From positions 1-64,000 of the forward strand of contig NZ_JAUGQQ010000010.1 in assembly GCF_030410135.1 (NCBI RefSeq): a stretch of DNA of 64,000 bases, read 5' to 3'. Below, piece by piece: positions 11,901-19,760 of the stretch (positions are counted from its first letter, which is position 1; every line of letters starts with the position of its first letter). Made by a program: the position numbers and the translations under genes. Below the pieces are notes generated by a model, which saw only the letters and a program-made list of their open reading frames with translations, searched no databases and was not told the origin of the DNA. This DNA is from Aequorivita aurantiaca. Lineage in GTDB: Bacteria; Bacteroidota; Bacteroidia; Flavobacteriales; Flavobacteriaceae.

Positions 11901-12753
11901 TTATTTCATCGATGTGTTCTTTTTCAACAACGGTATCACGGTCTAAAATAATCTCGTTACGCTCAATGGAAACAACTTCGCCAGTATCTTCATCTACGAA
12001 ATCCTCGTGCCAAGTCTTTAGCACACGGGCTGCAAGTTTACGGCCAATATACTTTTTAAGTCCTGTTTTTGAAGCTTTCACTTCTTCCGCAAGGTCAAAT
12101 ATTTCAAGAATATCCTTATCCCTTTCAAAACCAATTGCACGGAAAAGTGTAGTTACGGGTAACTTTTTCTTACGGTCAATGTACGCGTACATTACGCTGT
12201 TGATATCTGTGGCAAACTCTATCCATGAACCTTTGAAAGGAATTACACGGGCAGAGTAAAGTTTGGTTCCATTTGCGTGGAACGACTGGCCAAAGAATAC
12301 ACCAGGTGAACGGTGAAGCTGCGAAACAACAACACGCTCGGCCCCGTTGATGCAGAATGTTCCGCTTGGGGTCATGTATGGAATTGTACCTAAGTAAACA
12401 TCTTGCACGATGGTTTCAAAATCTTCGTGCTCTGCGTCTGTACAGTATAGTTTCAACCTCGCTTTTAAAGGCACGCTATAAGTAAGACCGCGCTCAATAC
12501 ATTCCTGGATGGAGTATCTTGGCGGATCTACGAAGTAGTCTAAAAACTCTAAAACGAATTGGTTGCGGGTATCGGTAATCGGGAAATTTTCCAAAAAGGT
12601 TTTGTACAATCCTTCTTGGCCTCTTTCTTCTGATTTGGTTTCCAACTGGAAAAAATCCTGAAAGGATTTAATCTGAATGTCCAAAAAGTCGGGATAGTCC
12701 GGCTTATTTTTTACAGAGGAAAAATTCAATCTTTCAGTTTGCGTTGCTGACAT
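8941..12753 (-). CDS. rpoB: DNA-directed RNA polymerase beta subunit
   Basis: Second-largest RNA polymerase subunit, 1270 aa, the normal Bacteroidetes size. The rifampicin-binding region reads [19 protein letters not shown] then [19 protein letters not shown], i.e. wild type at the usual resistance positions that I can compare by eye. The C-terminal part contains [14 protein letters not shown] and the WALEAYGA segment that contacts beta'. It starts [12 protein letters not shown] and follows rplL after a 135-base spacer carrying an attenuator-like hairpin. Confidence 0.99.
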   Translation of the reverse strand: MSATQTERLNFSSVKNKPDYPDFLDIQIKSFQDFFQLETKSEERGQEGLYKTFLENFPITDTRNQFVLEFLDYFVDPPRYSIQECIERGLTYSVPLKARLKLYCTDAEHEDFETIVQDVYLGTIPYMTPSGTFCINGAERVVVSQLHRSPGVFFGQSFHANGTKLYSARVIPFKGSWIEFATDINSVMYAYIDRKKKLPVTTLFRAIGFERDKDILEIFDLAEEVKASKTGLKKYIGRKLAARVLKTWHEDFVDEDTGEVVSIERNEIILDRDTVVEKEHIDEIIDSGAKTILLHKEDNLLADYAIIHNTLQKDPTNSEKEAVEHIYRQLRNAEPPDEETARGIIHKLFFSDQRYNLGEVGRYRMNKKLGLDIPMDKQVLTKEDIITIVKYLIELINSKAEIDDIDHLSNRRVRTVGEQLSQQFGVGLARMARTIRERMNVRDNEVFTPIDLINAKTLSSVINSFFGTNQLSQFMDQTNPLAEITHKRRLSALGPGGLSRERAGFEVRDVHYTHYGRLCPIETPEGPNIGLISSLAVYAKVNNLGFIETPYRKVTDGKIDIKHAPIYLSAEEEEEKHIAQANIPLSDKGEIESDKVIARMEGDFPLVEPTVVNYADVAPNQIASISASLIPFLEHDDANRALMGSNMMRQAVPLLIADSPIVGTGLERQVASDSRVLINAEGDGVVEYVDANEITIKYDRTEEERMVSFDSDSRTYQLIKFRKTNQSTSINLKPIVRKGDRVKKGQVLCQGYATEKGELALGRNMKVAFMPWKGYNFEDAIVISEKVVREDIFTSIHIDEYSLEVRDTKLGNEELTNDIPNVSEEATKDLDEFGMIRIGAEVKPGDILIGKITPKGESDPTPEEKLLRAIFGDKAGDVKDASLKASPSLNGVVIDKKLFARAVKDKRKRAKDKEDIAELEAKYEAKFVGLQDILVEKLFAIVGGKTAQGINNDLGEVVFPKGKKFTLKMLHAVDDYTHLTGGVWTTDDETNVMVADLMHNYKIKENDLQGNLRREKFTISVGDELPSGILKLAKVYIAKKRKLKVGDKMAGRHGNKGIVARIVREEDMPFLEDGTPVDIVLNPLGVPSRMNIGQIYETVLGWAGQKLGRKYATPIFDGATIDQINELTDEAGIPRFGHTYLFDGGTGKRFDQPATVGIIYMLKLGHMVDDKMHARSIGPYSLITQQPLGGKAQFGGQRFGEMEVWALEAYGASSTLREILTVKSDDVIGRAKTYEAIVKGETMPEPGLPESFNVLMHELKGLGLDIRLEE

Positions 12754-12828
12754 CTATGGACGGAATTTTAATTAAAATGAAAATGAAAAAATCGTATAAA
12801 AAGGCATTAACCATTATATACGCAAAAT

Positions 12829-12865
12829 GGTTTAGGTCTTTCCGCCGAAACGGTAGACCTAAACC
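12829..12865 (-). promoter_or_regulatory. rplL-rpoB spacer hairpin (attenuator or processing site)
   Basis: An 11-bp perfect stem GGTTTAGGTCT / AGACCTAAACC with a 15-base GC-rich loop lies 24 bases after the rplL stop on the minus strand, and is followed by AT-rich sequence without a T-run. In E. coli a partial terminator sits in this same spacer and lowers rpoBC relative to ribosomal proteins. The position is conserved; the function here is inference. Confidence 0.6.
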
Positions 12866-12888
12866 TTAAGGTTTGGAACGTAAGGAGC

Positions 12889-13269
12889 TTACTTAAGCTC
12901 AACCTCAGCTCCAGCTTCTTCTAATTGAGCTTTTAAAGCTTCAGCTTCGTCTTTGGAAACGCCCTCTTTTATTGGAGAGGGAGCATTATCTACCAATTCC
13001 TTAGCTTCTTTTAGACCAGCACCAGTTAATTCCTTAACTAGTTTTACAACTGCAAGTTTAGAAGCACCAGCAGCTTTCAACATTACTGTGAATTCTGATT
13101 GCTCTTCAGCGGCTTCGCCACCTCCAGCAGCGCCACCACCAGCGGCAACAGCTACAGCTGCAGCAGCAGGCTCAATGCCATACTCGTCTTTTAATATTGT
13201 AGCTAACTCATTTACTTCTTTTACAGTAAGGTTAACCAATTGTTCTGCGAAATCTTTCAAATCTGCCAT
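12889..13269 (-). CDS. rplL: Large ribosomal subunit protein bL12 (L7/L12)
   Basis: Stalk protein of the 50S subunit that recruits translational GTPases. It has 126 aa, with an N-terminal dimerisation helix ([18 protein letters not shown]), an Ala/Gly-rich hinge (residues about 35-50) and the C-terminal domain with [10 protein letters not shown] and [10 protein letters not shown]. It is partner to L10, encoded 58 bases upstream. Confidence 0.98.
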   Translation of the reverse strand: MADLKDFAEQLVNLTVKEVNELATILKDEYGIEPAAAAVAVAAGGGAAGGGEAAEEQSEFTVMLKAAGASKLAVVKLVKELTGAGLKEAKELVDNAPSPIKEGVSKDEAEALKAQLEEAGAEVELK

Positions 13270-13327
13270 TTCTATCGTTTTTAAAAAAAATTGTGTTTAT
13301 ATAAATTAATTAGTGCTTAATGAAATT

Positions 13328-13849
13328 TTATCCTTCTCTCTCGGATAAGGTTTTAACAAGTCCCGCAATTGTGCTACCACCACTCTTAAGTGCTGAAATA
13401 ACGTTTTTGGCAGGCGATTGCAACAACCCGATAATTTCTCCAACAAGTTCATCCTTAGATTTAAGGTTAACCAAGTTATCCAATTGATCATCACCAACGT
13501 AAATAGATTCTTGGATAAATGCTCCTTTCAATAGAGGCTTGTCAGATTTTCTTCTGAATTCCTTAATTACTTTGGCGGGTGCATTACCTGTTTCAGAGAA
13601 CATTAAAGAAGTGTTTCCTTTAAGTATTTCTGTTAGTTCACCAAAGTCTTTATCTGAACTTTCCATCGCTTTTTTAAGCAATGTGTTCTTAACAACCGCT
13701 AACTGTACTCCTGCTTTAAAACAAGCGCGGCGAAGGTTGGTCGTGTTCCCTGCGTCAAGACCCGAGATGTCTGCTAAATAGATATTGTTATTATCAGACA
13801 ACTGTGCAGTCAACGTTTCAATAACTTGTGATTTTTCTTCTCTTGTCAT
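13328..13849 (-). CDS. rplJ: Large ribosomal subunit protein uL10
   Basis: Base of the ribosomal stalk; binds 23S rRNA and bL12 dimers. 173 aa, starting MTREEKSQVIETLTAQL, with the typical core (DISGLDAGNTTNLRRACF) and a C-terminal helix for bL12 binding. It starts only 12 bases after the rplA stop, so the long L10 leader known in other phyla has no room here; any autoregulatory site must lie elsewhere in the operon. Confidence 0.97.
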   Translation of the reverse strand: MTREEKSQVIETLTAQLSDNNNIYLADISGLDAGNTTNLRRACFKAGVQLAVVKNTLLKKAMESSDKDFGELTEILKGNTSLMFSETGNAPAKVIKEFRRKSDKPLLKGAFIQESIYVGDDQLDNLVNLKSKDELVGEIIGLLQSPAKNVISALKSGGSTIAGLVKTLSEREG

Positions 13850-13861
13850 AATATCAAGTTT

Positions 13862-14560
13862 TTACTGCTCAGTAAACCTTTTTGTGTCAACTTGCACGCC
13901 TGGGCTCATAGTGCTTGACATGAAGATACTCTTAATGTAAACACCTTTTGCCGCCTGTGGCTTCAATTTAACGAGGGTTGTTAATAATTCTCTTGCGTTT
14001 CCTGCAATTTTTTCGGCATCAAAAGATGCTTTTCCGATTGCTGCGTGTACGATACCGGTTTTATCAACCTTGAAGTCAATTTTACCTGCTTTTACATCTG
14101 AAACTGCTTTAGCAACATCCATTGTTACTGTACCCGTTTTTGGGTTTGGCATAAGGCCACGGGGACCTAACACACGTCCTAAAGGACCTAATTTACCCAT
14201 TACGCTTGGCATAGTTACAATTACGTCAACATCTGTCCATCCTCCTTTAATTTTGTCGAGGTACTCATCAAGACCTACGTAGTCTGCTCCTGCTTCCTTG
14301 GCTTCGGCTTCCTTATCTGGAGTTACCAAGGCCAATACTTTCACGTCTTTACCTGTTCCGTGCGGAAGGGTAACAACGCCTCTAACCATTTGGTTCGCTT
14401 TTCGTGGATCCACGTTAAGACGTACCGCAATGTCTACAGAAGCATCAAACTTTACGCTGGTGATTTCTTTTATTAAAGCAGAAGCTTCAGCTACAGAGTA
14501 AGCCTTGTTTGGCTCTACTTTTGCGCGCGCTTCCTTTTGCTTTTTAGTTAATCGTGCCAT
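13862..14560 (-). CDS. rplA: Large ribosomal subunit protein uL1
   Basis: L1 stalk protein of the 50S subunit, 232 aa, full length. Diagnostic segment [19 protein letters not shown] is present near residues 125-145. It lies 21 bases after rplK in the usual rplK-rplA order. In E. coli L1 represses its own operon by binding the leader of rplK. Confidence 0.98.
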   Translation of the reverse strand: MARLTKKQKEARAKVEPNKAYSVAEASALIKEITSVKFDASVDIAVRLNVDPRKANQMVRGVVTLPHGTGKDVKVLALVTPDKEAEAKEAGADYVGLDEYLDKIKGGWTDVDVIVTMPSVMGKLGPLGRVLGPRGLMPNPKTGTVTMDVAKAVSDVKAGKIDFKVDKTGIVHAAIGKASFDAEKIAGNARELLTTLVKLKPQAAKGVYIKSIFMSSTMSPGVQVDTKRFTEQ

Positions 14561-14581
14561 TTTATAGATTCTTTTTTCAGA

Positions 14582-15019
14582 TTAAAAAGGTGCATCACCT
14601 TTTACTTTTATTCCCATGGAACGTGCTGTACCGGCTACCATTTTCATAGCAGACTCTACGGTAAATGCATTAAGATCGGGCATCTTATCCTCCGCGATCG
14701 TTTTAATTTGATCCCATGAAATGGTGGCTACTTTTTTTGCGTGTGGCTCGCCGGAGCCTTTTTTTGATTTAGCAGCTTCAAGCAGTTGTACCGCAGCGGG
14801 TGGGGTTTTAATAACGAAATCGAAAGATTTGTCCTTATAAACCGTAATCGCTACTGGCAATACTTTTCCTTGCTTATCTTGTGTTCTGGCGTTGAATTGC
14901 TTACAGAACTCCATGATGTTAACACCGGCAGCACCAAGTGCGGGCCCAACCGGTGGTGATGGATTGGCAGCACCTCCGCGAACTTGCAACTTAACTACTT
15001 TACTGATTTCTTTTGCCAT
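14582..15019 (-). CDS. rplK: Large ribosomal subunit protein uL11
   Basis: Component of the GTPase-associated centre, 145 aa. N-terminal proline-rich segment ([20 protein letters not shown]) and the C-terminal rRNA-binding domain (GTARSMGI) are both present. The 65-base spacer from nusG contains an inverted repeat that could be an L1-type control site. Confidence 0.98.
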   Translation of the reverse strand: MAKEISKVVKLQVRGGAANPSPPVGPALGAAGVNIMEFCKQFNARTQDKQGKVLPVAITVYKDKSFDFVIKTPPAAVQLLEAAKSKKGSGEPHAKKVATISWDQIKTIAEDKMPDLNAFTVESAMKMVAGTARSMGIKVKGDAPF

Positions 15020-15036
15020 TTCTAAATTTTAAATGC

Positions 15037-15069
15037 GGTTTTTCAAAAGTGGAAGCCTGTGAAAAAACC
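15037..15069 (-). promoter_or_regulatory. Leader hairpin before rplK
   Basis: In the nusG-rplK spacer, GGTTTTT(T)CA pairs with TGAAAAACC around a 14-base loop. The position matches where L1 binds in other bacteria, but the sequence itself does not prove an L1 site. Confidence 0.3.
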
Positions 15070-15084
15070 TATTAAGCGTAACAA

Positions 15085-15639
15085 TTAAACTTTTTCTACT
15101 TGCATATAGCTCAATTCCAGTGGTGTTTTTCTTCCGAATATTTTCACCATTACCTCAAGCTTGCGCTTTTCTTCATTTATTTTTTCTACGGTACCGTTAA
15201 ATCCGTTGAACGGGCCGTCAATTACTTTTACGGTTTCGCCGATGGTATAAGGAATGTTTACGTTATCGTCTTTTACCGATAGCTCATCAACCTTACCTAA
15301 CATTCTGTTTACTTCTGACTGTCTAAGCGGCACGGGATCTCCGCCCTTGGTTTCGCCCAAAAAGCCGATTACCCCGTTAATTGATTTTATAATGTGTGGA
15401 ATCTCGCCACCCAAATTTGCCTGAATCATGATGTAACCGGGAAAGTAAACGCGTTCCTTGTTCACTTTTTTACCGTTACGTATTTGAATAACTTTTTCGG
15501 TTGGCACGAGTACTTGGTCAATATAATCCTCAAGTTCCAATCGTTTTATCTCAGTTTCGATATACGATTTGATCTTGTTTTCCTGGCCACTTACTGACCG
15601 GACTACATACCATCTTTTTGTTCCAGTTGTTTCGGTCAT
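15085..15639 (-). CDS. nusG: Transcription termination/antitermination factor NusG
   Basis: Transcription elongation factor linking RNA polymerase with Rho or the ribosome. 184 aa: NGN domain (RWYVVRSVSGQENKIKSYI near the N-terminus, FPGYIMIQ about residue 65) and C-terminal KOW domain (VIDGPFNGFNGTVEKINEEK). It starts 3 bases after secE, so the two are translationally close. Confidence 0.98.
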   Translation of the reverse strand: MTETTGTKRWYVVRSVSGQENKIKSYIETEIKRLELEDYIDQVLVPTEKVIQIRNGKKVNKERVYFPGYIMIQANLGGEIPHIIKSINGVIGFLGETKGGDPVPLRQSEVNRMLGKVDELSVKDDNVNIPYTIGETVKVIDGPFNGFNGTVEKINEEKRKLEVMVKIFGRKTPLELSYMQVEKV

Positions 15640-15642
15640 TGC

Positions 15643-15831
15643 TTACGACTTGATCCAATCAAAATACATTCCTACTATTTTACTGAAGACGGTATCTACA
15701 CCCCATACGGCCAAGGCCAAAAGCACTGAAAATACAGCCACAATAACCGTTAGCTTCTGGGCTTCTGCCCAAGTTGGCCAGGTAACGTGGTTTTTGAGTT
15801 CTTTATATGATTCTGAAATATAATTCATCAT
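15643..15831 (-). CDS. secE: Preprotein translocase subunit SecE
   Basis: Small single-span SecE of 62 aa (MMNYISESYKELKNHVTWPT, amphipathic helix, then one membrane helix KLTVIVAVFSVLLALAVWGV). Together with SecY and SecG it forms the inner-membrane Sec channel. Two adjacent ATGs at 15831 and 15828 are both possible starts. Confidence 0.96.
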   Translation of the reverse strand: MMNYISESYKELKNHVTWPTWAEAQKLTVIVAVFSVLLALAVWGVDTVFSKIVGMYFDWIKS

Positions 15832-15899
15832 GACGTCAGTGTTTATGTTTCTTGGAATAGATTCGAGGAAACTTATTCACTCGTATATTCCAATTTCTG

Positions 15900-15972
15900 C
15901 ACGGGTTGAGAGGCTCGAACTCCCGACACCTGGTTTTGGAGACCAGTGCTCTACCAACTGAGCTAAACCCGT
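15900..15972 (-). tRNA. tRNA-Trp (CCA)
   Basis: Cloverleaf on the minus strand: acceptor ACGGGTT / AACCCGT with discriminator G, D-arm AGCTCAGTTGGTAGAGC, anticodon loop CTCCAAA giving CCA, and T-arm with GTTCGAG. The 3' CCA is not encoded. It sits between tuf and secE, the usual place in Bacteroidetes, and is probably cut out of the operon transcript. Confidence 0.97.
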
Positions 15973-16023
15973 TTGTTAGGATTAGCACTTATATTTTACT
16001 TACGCTAAACCCGCTATAAAAGC

Positions 16024-16062
16024 CAAGGTATCCCGAAGTAGATTCGGGACACCCAGCGCTTT
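16024..16062 (-). terminator. Hairpin after tuf
   Basis: Stem TCCCGAA / TTCGGGA (16031-16049, loop of 5) within a wider pairing AAAAGC...GCTTTT just after the tuf stop. It has only a weak T-run on the minus strand, so it may be a partial terminator, a processing stem or a REP-like element. Confidence 0.45.
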
Positions 16063-16076
16063 TAATTATATTATAA

Positions 16077-17264
16077 TTAATCTAAAATTTCAGTTACCTG
16101 ACCTGCACCTACAGTACGTCCACCTTCGCGGATTGCGAAACGAAGACCTACGTTCATTGCGATAGGAGAAAGCAACTCAACATGGATTGTAAGGTTATCA
16201 CCTGGCATTACCATTTCAACACCATCTGGAAGCATAATTGTTCCGGTTACATCAGTTGTACGAACGTAGAACTGTGGACGGTAATTGTTATGGAATGGAG
16301 TGTGACGTCCACCTTCTTCTTTTTTAAGGATGTAAACCTCAGCCTTGAATTTAGCGTGTGGAGTTACAGAACCTTTTTTACAGATAACCATACCACGACG
16401 GATATCCGTTTTTTCGATACCTCTCAAAAGGATACCTACGTTATCTCCAGCTTCACCTCTATCAAGGATTTTACGGAACATCTCAACACCAGTGATTGTA
16501 GAAGTCAATTTCTCAGCACCCATACCAATGATATCAACAACATCACCTGTATTTGCTACACCTGTTTCGATACGTCCTGTTGCAACAGTACCACGACCGG
16601 TAATAGAGAATACGTCCTCGATTGGCATTAGGAAAGGCTTATCAACATCACGCATTGGAAGTTCGATCCAGCTATCAACAGCCTCCATCAACTGAAGAAC
16701 TGTGTCAACCCATTTTTGCTCACCGTTAAGCGCACCAAGTGCAGAACCAGCGATTACAGGACCATTGTCACCATCATACTCATAGAAGTTAAGAAGGTCA
16801 CGGATTTCCATTTCAACTAGCTCAAGTAATTCCTCATCATCAACCATATCCACTTTATTCATGAATACCACGATGCGTGGAATACCAACCTGACGACCAA
16901 GAAGGATGTGCTCACGAGTTTGTGGCATCGGTCCATCTGTAGCAGCAACAACAAGAATAGCACCGTCCATTTGGGCAGCACCAGTAACCATGTTTTTTAC
17001 GTAATCCGCGTGACCAGGACAGTCAACGTGCGCGTAGTGACGGTTAGCTGTTTGGTACTCTACGTGCGAAGAGTTAATTGTAATACCTCTTTCTTTCTCC
17101 TCAGGAGCGTTATCAATTTGGTCGAATGATCTGGCTTCCGAATAACCCGCATCGGCCATTACTTTGGTAATAGCTGCGGTTAACGTTGTTTTACCGTGAT
17201 CTACGTGTCCAATTGTACCAACATTTAAGTGTGGTTTTGACCGATCGAATGTTTCTTTTGCCAT
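16077..17264 (-). CDS. tuf: Elongation factor Tu
   Basis: GTPase that delivers aminoacyl-tRNA to the ribosome; 395 aa, full length. Motifs: [10 protein letters not shown] near residue 19, effector loop with [17 protein letters not shown] near 80, NKVDMVDD near 135, then domains II and III ending [11 protein letters not shown]. It lies downstream of four tRNA genes and upstream of tRNA-Trp and secE, with which it is probably cotranscribed. Confidence 0.99.
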   Translation of the reverse strand: MAKETFDRSKPHLNVGTIGHVDHGKTTLTAAITKVMADAGYSEARSFDQIDNAPEEKERGITINSSHVEYQTANRHYAHVDCPGHADYVKNMVTGAAQMDGAILVVAATDGPMPQTREHILLGRQVGIPRIVVFMNKVDMVDDEELLELVEMEIRDLLNFYEYDGDNGPVIAGSALGALNGEQKWVDTVLQLMEAVDSWIELPMRDVDKPFLMPIEDVFSITGRGTVATGRIETGVANTGDVVDIIGMGAEKLTSTITGVEMFRKILDRGEAGDNVGILLRGIEKTDIRRGMVICKKGSVTPHAKFKAEVYILKKEEGGRHTPFHNNYRPQFYVRTTDVTGTIMLPDGVEMVMPGDNLTIHVELLSPIAMNVGLRFAIREGGRTVGAGQVTEILD

Positions 17265-17318
17265 TTTGTATTAATTTTAATCTTAGTTATATATTAGTGT
17301 TACTTGTATTCTAAATTT

Positions 17319-17417
17319 GAGCCAATGATAGATCCCTATACCTATCGGGATGAACTTTGTGACTTTTGAGCCGTTGATGGGTCCCGACACCTATGGGGAT
17401 GAACTTTGTGACTTTTG
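17319..17417. repeat. 49-bp tandem repeat derived from tRNA-Thr 3' end
   Basis: The sequence gagcc(aatgatrg) recurs at 17319, 17368 and 17417, exactly 49 bp apart; the third copy is the true 3' end of tRNA-Thr(GGT). Each extra unit also carries the shared segment gatgaactttgtgactttt and a REP-like hairpin (ATCCC...GGGAT type). It looks like repeated duplication of the tRNA 3' terminus plus a hairpin element. Confidence 0.75.
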
Positions 17418-17489
<72 letters not shown>

Positions 17490-17496
17490 TTTTCAT

Positions 17497-17556
17497 TTAC
17501 GATTGCCGATTTTAGATTTACGATTTGCATATCGTATATCGTAACTCGTAAATTTT
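17497..17556. repeat. AT-rich word repeat (CGATTT / TAGATTTACGATTT type)
   Basis: Spacer between tRNA-Gly and tRNA-Thr(GGT) made of near-repeats of cgattt, tagattt, atcgta. No gene seen. Confidence 0.4.
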
Positions 17557-17558
17557 TG

Positions 17559-17631
17559 AGCGGGAGACCGGGTTCGAACCGGCGACATTTAGCTTGGAAG
17601 GCTAATGCTCTACCAACTGAGCTACTCCCGC
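17559..17631 (-). tRNA. tRNA-Gly (TCC)
   Basis: Acceptor GCGGGAG / CTCCCGC, D-arm AGCTCAGTTGGTAGAGC, anticodon loop CTTCCAA giving TCC, T-loop GTTCGAA. No encoded CCA. Confidence 0.96.
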
Positions 17632-17639
17632 ATAATTAT

Positions 17640-17745
17640 TGAAATTCCAATAAAAAATTCCAAAATTCCAAAATTTCTAAGAACACTTCCAATCTTAAAG
17701 CCAAATCCTCTTGGAATTTGGTGCTCGAAAAATGGAATTTTCAAA
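17640..17745. repeat. AATTCCAA-word intergenic repeat
   Basis: The spacer between tRNA-Tyr and tRNA-Gly contains several copies of aattccaa and its complement ttggaattt, plus ggtgctcga. The same words occur in the spacer at 31233-31335 in a different order. Confidence 0.5.
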
Positions 17746-17748
17746 CTG

Positions 17749-17830
<82 letters not shown>

Positions 17831-17891
17831 GAGGTATTCGAAATTATGGGTTTGACCTTAACTTCGAATAGGCATTATCACTATTTTAAAG

Positions 17892-17965
17892 AGCCGATAG
17901 AGGGACTCGAACCCACGACCTGCTGATTACAAATCAGCTGCTCTAGCCAGCTGAGCTACATCGGC
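17892..17965 (-). tRNA. tRNA-Thr (TGT)
   Basis: Acceptor GCCGATG / TATCGGC, anticodon stem GCTGA / TCAGC with loop TTTGTAA giving TGT, T-loop GTTCGAG. First gene of the tRNA-tuf operon, about 60 bases downstream of a good promoter. Confidence 0.96.
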
Positions 17966-17998
17966 TTTTTGACTTCTTTTCACGGCGTTTTTTTAGCC

Positions 17999-18027
17999 AT
18001 AAAAAAGTCCGCTATTTCTAACGGACT
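17999..18027 (-). terminator. hpf terminator, overlapping the tRNA-tuf promoter start
   Basis: On the minus strand the stem AGTCCG / CGGACT with a 10-base loop is followed by six Ts. It lies after hpf. The upstream arm falls at about the predicted transcription start of the tRNA-tuf promoter. Confidence 0.75.
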
Positions 18028-18028
18028 G

Positions 18029-18058
18029 CAAATGTAGAGAAATTATTTTTTCTACAAA
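18029..18058 (-). promoter_or_regulatory. Promoter of the tRNA-tuf-rpoC block
   Basis: The cleanest promoter of the window: TTTG at 18055-18058, 18-base spacer, TACATTTG at 18029-18036 (minus strand). It sits between the hpf stop and the hpf terminator and points to tRNA-Thr(TGT). Confidence 0.8.
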
Positions 18059-18078
18059 ACTTTTTGCAAAAAATTCTA

Positions 18079-18381
18079 TTACAAATATGCTTTTTGTTTC
18101 TGTTTACGCTTCTTGAGTTGTCTTTCGAGGGCCCTTGCCACTTCATCCACCGCTTCTTCAAAAGTTTTAGCTTCCTTCTTTACCATTATATCATCACCCG
18201 GAATACTTAGCAATACCTCTACCGCCTTATTTTCCTTTTCGCTTGTTTTTTGCACTTTTAGATACACGTCTGCAAAAACGATTCTGTCATAAAATTGTTC
18301 TAGCTTCGTTAATTTTTTTTCAACAAAGGCCAATAATTCACTCTTGGCAGCAAAGTTTGGAGTTTGCACGTTCACTTTCAT
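18079..18381 (-). CDS. hpf: Ribosome hibernation promoting factor, short HPF/RaiA type
   Basis: 100-aa protein MKVNVQTPNFAAKSELLAFV with the beta-alpha-beta-beta-beta-alpha pattern of HPF/RaiA and a basic tail (ALERQLKKRKQKQKAYL). These proteins bind the decoding centre of the 30S subunit and stall ribosomes in stationary phase. It lacks the C-terminal dimerisation domain of long HPF. It follows xerC by 58 bases and ends in a terminator that overlaps the promoter of the translation operon. Confidence 0.92.
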   Translation of the reverse strand: MKVNVQTPNFAAKSELLAFVEKKLTKLEQFYDRIVFADVYLKVQKTSEKENKAVEVLLSIPGDDIMVKKEAKTFEEAVDEVARALERQLKKRKQKQKAYL

Positions 18382-18439
18382 ACTATATTATTTTAAGTTT
18401 AGTAATATGTATTTCTATGCCATAAGCGGTGGAAAAGTC

Positions 18440-19324
18440 TTAGTTGCGTGGATGGGAATTTTTATAAACTTCTTTCAATTTTGATATACTATTTTTGGTG
18501 TAAACCTGAGTGGAGGCAAGACTTGAATGCCCCAACAACTCCTTTACTGAATTAATATCCGCACCTTCATTCAAAAGATGCGTGGCGAAAGAATGCCTTA
18601 AAATATGAGGACTTTTCTTTACCTTCTCTGATGCTCTACTAAAATAGGAATTTACAATTCTATACACAAGAGTTTCGTAAATTTTAACCCCCTTATTCGT
18701 AAGAAATAGATATTCCTGGTCTTTAATATGTGGAAGCTGCTCTCGAAATTGCAGATATGTACTTATTGAATTGATTACCGAAGGAAGCAAGGGAATGATG
18801 CGCTCCTTATTTCTTTTTCCTATAACTTTTATGGTTTTCTGCGCGAATGAAACTCCGGTCAACTTTAGGCTGATAAGCTCCGCTCTTCGAATTCCAGTCG
18901 AATAAAACAGCTCTACCATTAATTTGTCACGCAATCCCTCAAACGTGTTTTCAGACTGCAAGGAGTCGATAACATTATCAATTTCCAATTCAGAAAATGG
19001 AACTTGAATTTTTTTGGAGGTCTTTAAAGCTTTGTGTTTTGCTAATGGATTTATTTTTATCTGACCTGTTTTGAGAAGGAATTTATAATAGGTTTTTAAT
19101 GAAGAAATCTTTCGGTTGACAGTCCTGTTTGAAATGCCCGAATCTACCAATGAAATAATCCAGCTCCGTATAATTGAATAATTAACATTAACGATTTCTG
19201 GATATTGCCCATCTTCCGAATTGAATGCTTGAAAACCTTCCAGATCCTTAAGATAAGCAGCAACGGTGTGGGGCGAATATTTTTTTTCTAGCTGAAGATA
19301 ATCGGAAAAAGCTTGAAACGACAT
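18440..19324 (-). CDS. xerC: Tyrosine recombinase, XerC/XerD family
   Basis: 294-aa site-specific recombinase, probably acting at dif to resolve chromosome dimers. N-terminal SAM-like core-binding domain (residues 1-90). The catalytic domain has Arg in STGIRRAELISL, a Lys hairpin (VIGKRNKERIIPL), the HxxR box SPHILRHSFATHLL, the second His in LLGHSSLASTQ and the nucleophile Tyr in VYTKN. It lies between rpsU and hpf, a conserved order in Flavobacteriaceae. Whether it is XerC or XerD cannot be decided without comparison to a second copy. Confidence 0.92.
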   Translation of the reverse strand: MSFQAFSDYLQLEKKYSPHTVAAYLKDLEGFQAFNSEDGQYPEIVNVNYSIIRSWIISLVDSGISNRTVNRKISSLKTYYKFLLKTGQIKINPLAKHKALKTSKKIQVPFSELEIDNVIDSLQSENTFEGLRDKLMVELFYSTGIRRAELISLKLTGVSFAQKTIKVIGKRNKERIIPLLPSVINSISTYLQFREQLPHIKDQEYLFLTNKGVKIYETLVYRIVNSYFSRASEKVKKSPHILRHSFATHLLNEGADINSVKELLGHSSLASTQVYTKNSISKLKEVYKNSHPRN

Positions 19325-19415
19325 TGTTTAAATATAATATAATATTTTGGATATGCTTAGTTCGAAAGCGAATTACAAAATAATCAATATGCGCTATAAA
19401 TCAGTACTTTTTCAC

Positions 19416-19448
19416 AAAAAAAATCCGCTGGAAAATGCCCAACGGATT
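19416..19448 (-). terminator. rpsU terminator
   Basis: Minus-strand stem AATCCG-TGG / CCA-CGGATT followed by eight Ts, 30 bases after the rpsU stop. Confidence 0.8.
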
Positions 19449-19478
19449 TATATTAAATAAGATTTCAAAAAAGAAGGA

Positions 19479-19673
19479 TTAAATATCTTCCTGATCTCTT
19501 AGGTTTTGAATATACTGAGCTTTTTGTATTTGTGCTCGTTTCTTAACAGAAGGCTTTGTGAAAGCTTGTCGGTTACGCAACTGGCGCATGGTTCCGGTTC
19601 TGTCAAATTTACGTTTAAAACGCTTTAGCGCTCTGTCGATATTTTCTCCGTCTTTAACTGGTATAATTAACAT
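19479..19673 (-). CDS. rpsU: Small ribosomal subunit protein bS21
   Basis: 64-aa basic protein (MLIIPVKDGENIDRALKRFK, then KKRAQIQKAQYIQNLRDQEDI). In Flavobacteriaceae bS21 helps hide the anti-Shine-Dalgarno end of 16S rRNA, which explains why most mRNAs lack Shine-Dalgarno sequences. The gene itself has an unusually strong one (19681-19691), as expected if ribosomes lacking bS21 preferentially make more of it. It forms its own transcription unit with a -7 box and a terminator. Confidence 0.97.
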   Translation of the reverse strand: MLIIPVKDGENIDRALKRFKRKFDRTGTMRQLRNRQAFTKPSVKKRAQIQKAQYIQNLRDQEDI

Positions 19674-19680
19674 AGTGTCA

Positions 19681-19691
19681 TCACCTCCTTT
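19681..19691 (-). promoter_or_regulatory. Extended Shine-Dalgarno of rpsU
   Basis: AAAGGAGGTGA on the minus strand, perfectly complementary to the 3' end of bacterial 16S rRNA, 10 bases between GGAGG and the ATG. It is the only such strong site I see before a gene in this window. Confidence 0.85.
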
Positions 19692-19702
19692 CTTTAGGGT
19701 GG

Positions 19703-19710
19703 CAAAAATA
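19703..19710 (-). promoter_or_regulatory. -7 box (TATTTTTG) of rpsU
   Basis: Perfect TAnnTTTG about 30 bases before the rpsU ATG; no clear -33 element. Confidence 0.5.
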
Positions 19711-19716
19711 GAAAAA

Positions 19717-19749
19717 AGTATTCAGTATTCAGTATTAAGTATTCAGTTT
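19717..19749. repeat. Tandem word repeat (GTATTCA)n
   Basis: agtattcagtattcagtatt and a further aagtattcag: about four copies of a 9-base word in the spacer before rpsU. Confidence 0.55.
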
Positions 19750-19760
19750 TTTAAAAAAAT

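Noticed and set aside
18440-19324. Tyrosine recombinase as phage or transposon integrase
   Set aside because: Length, motifs and the rpsU-xerC-hpf order fit the housekeeping Xer recombinase.
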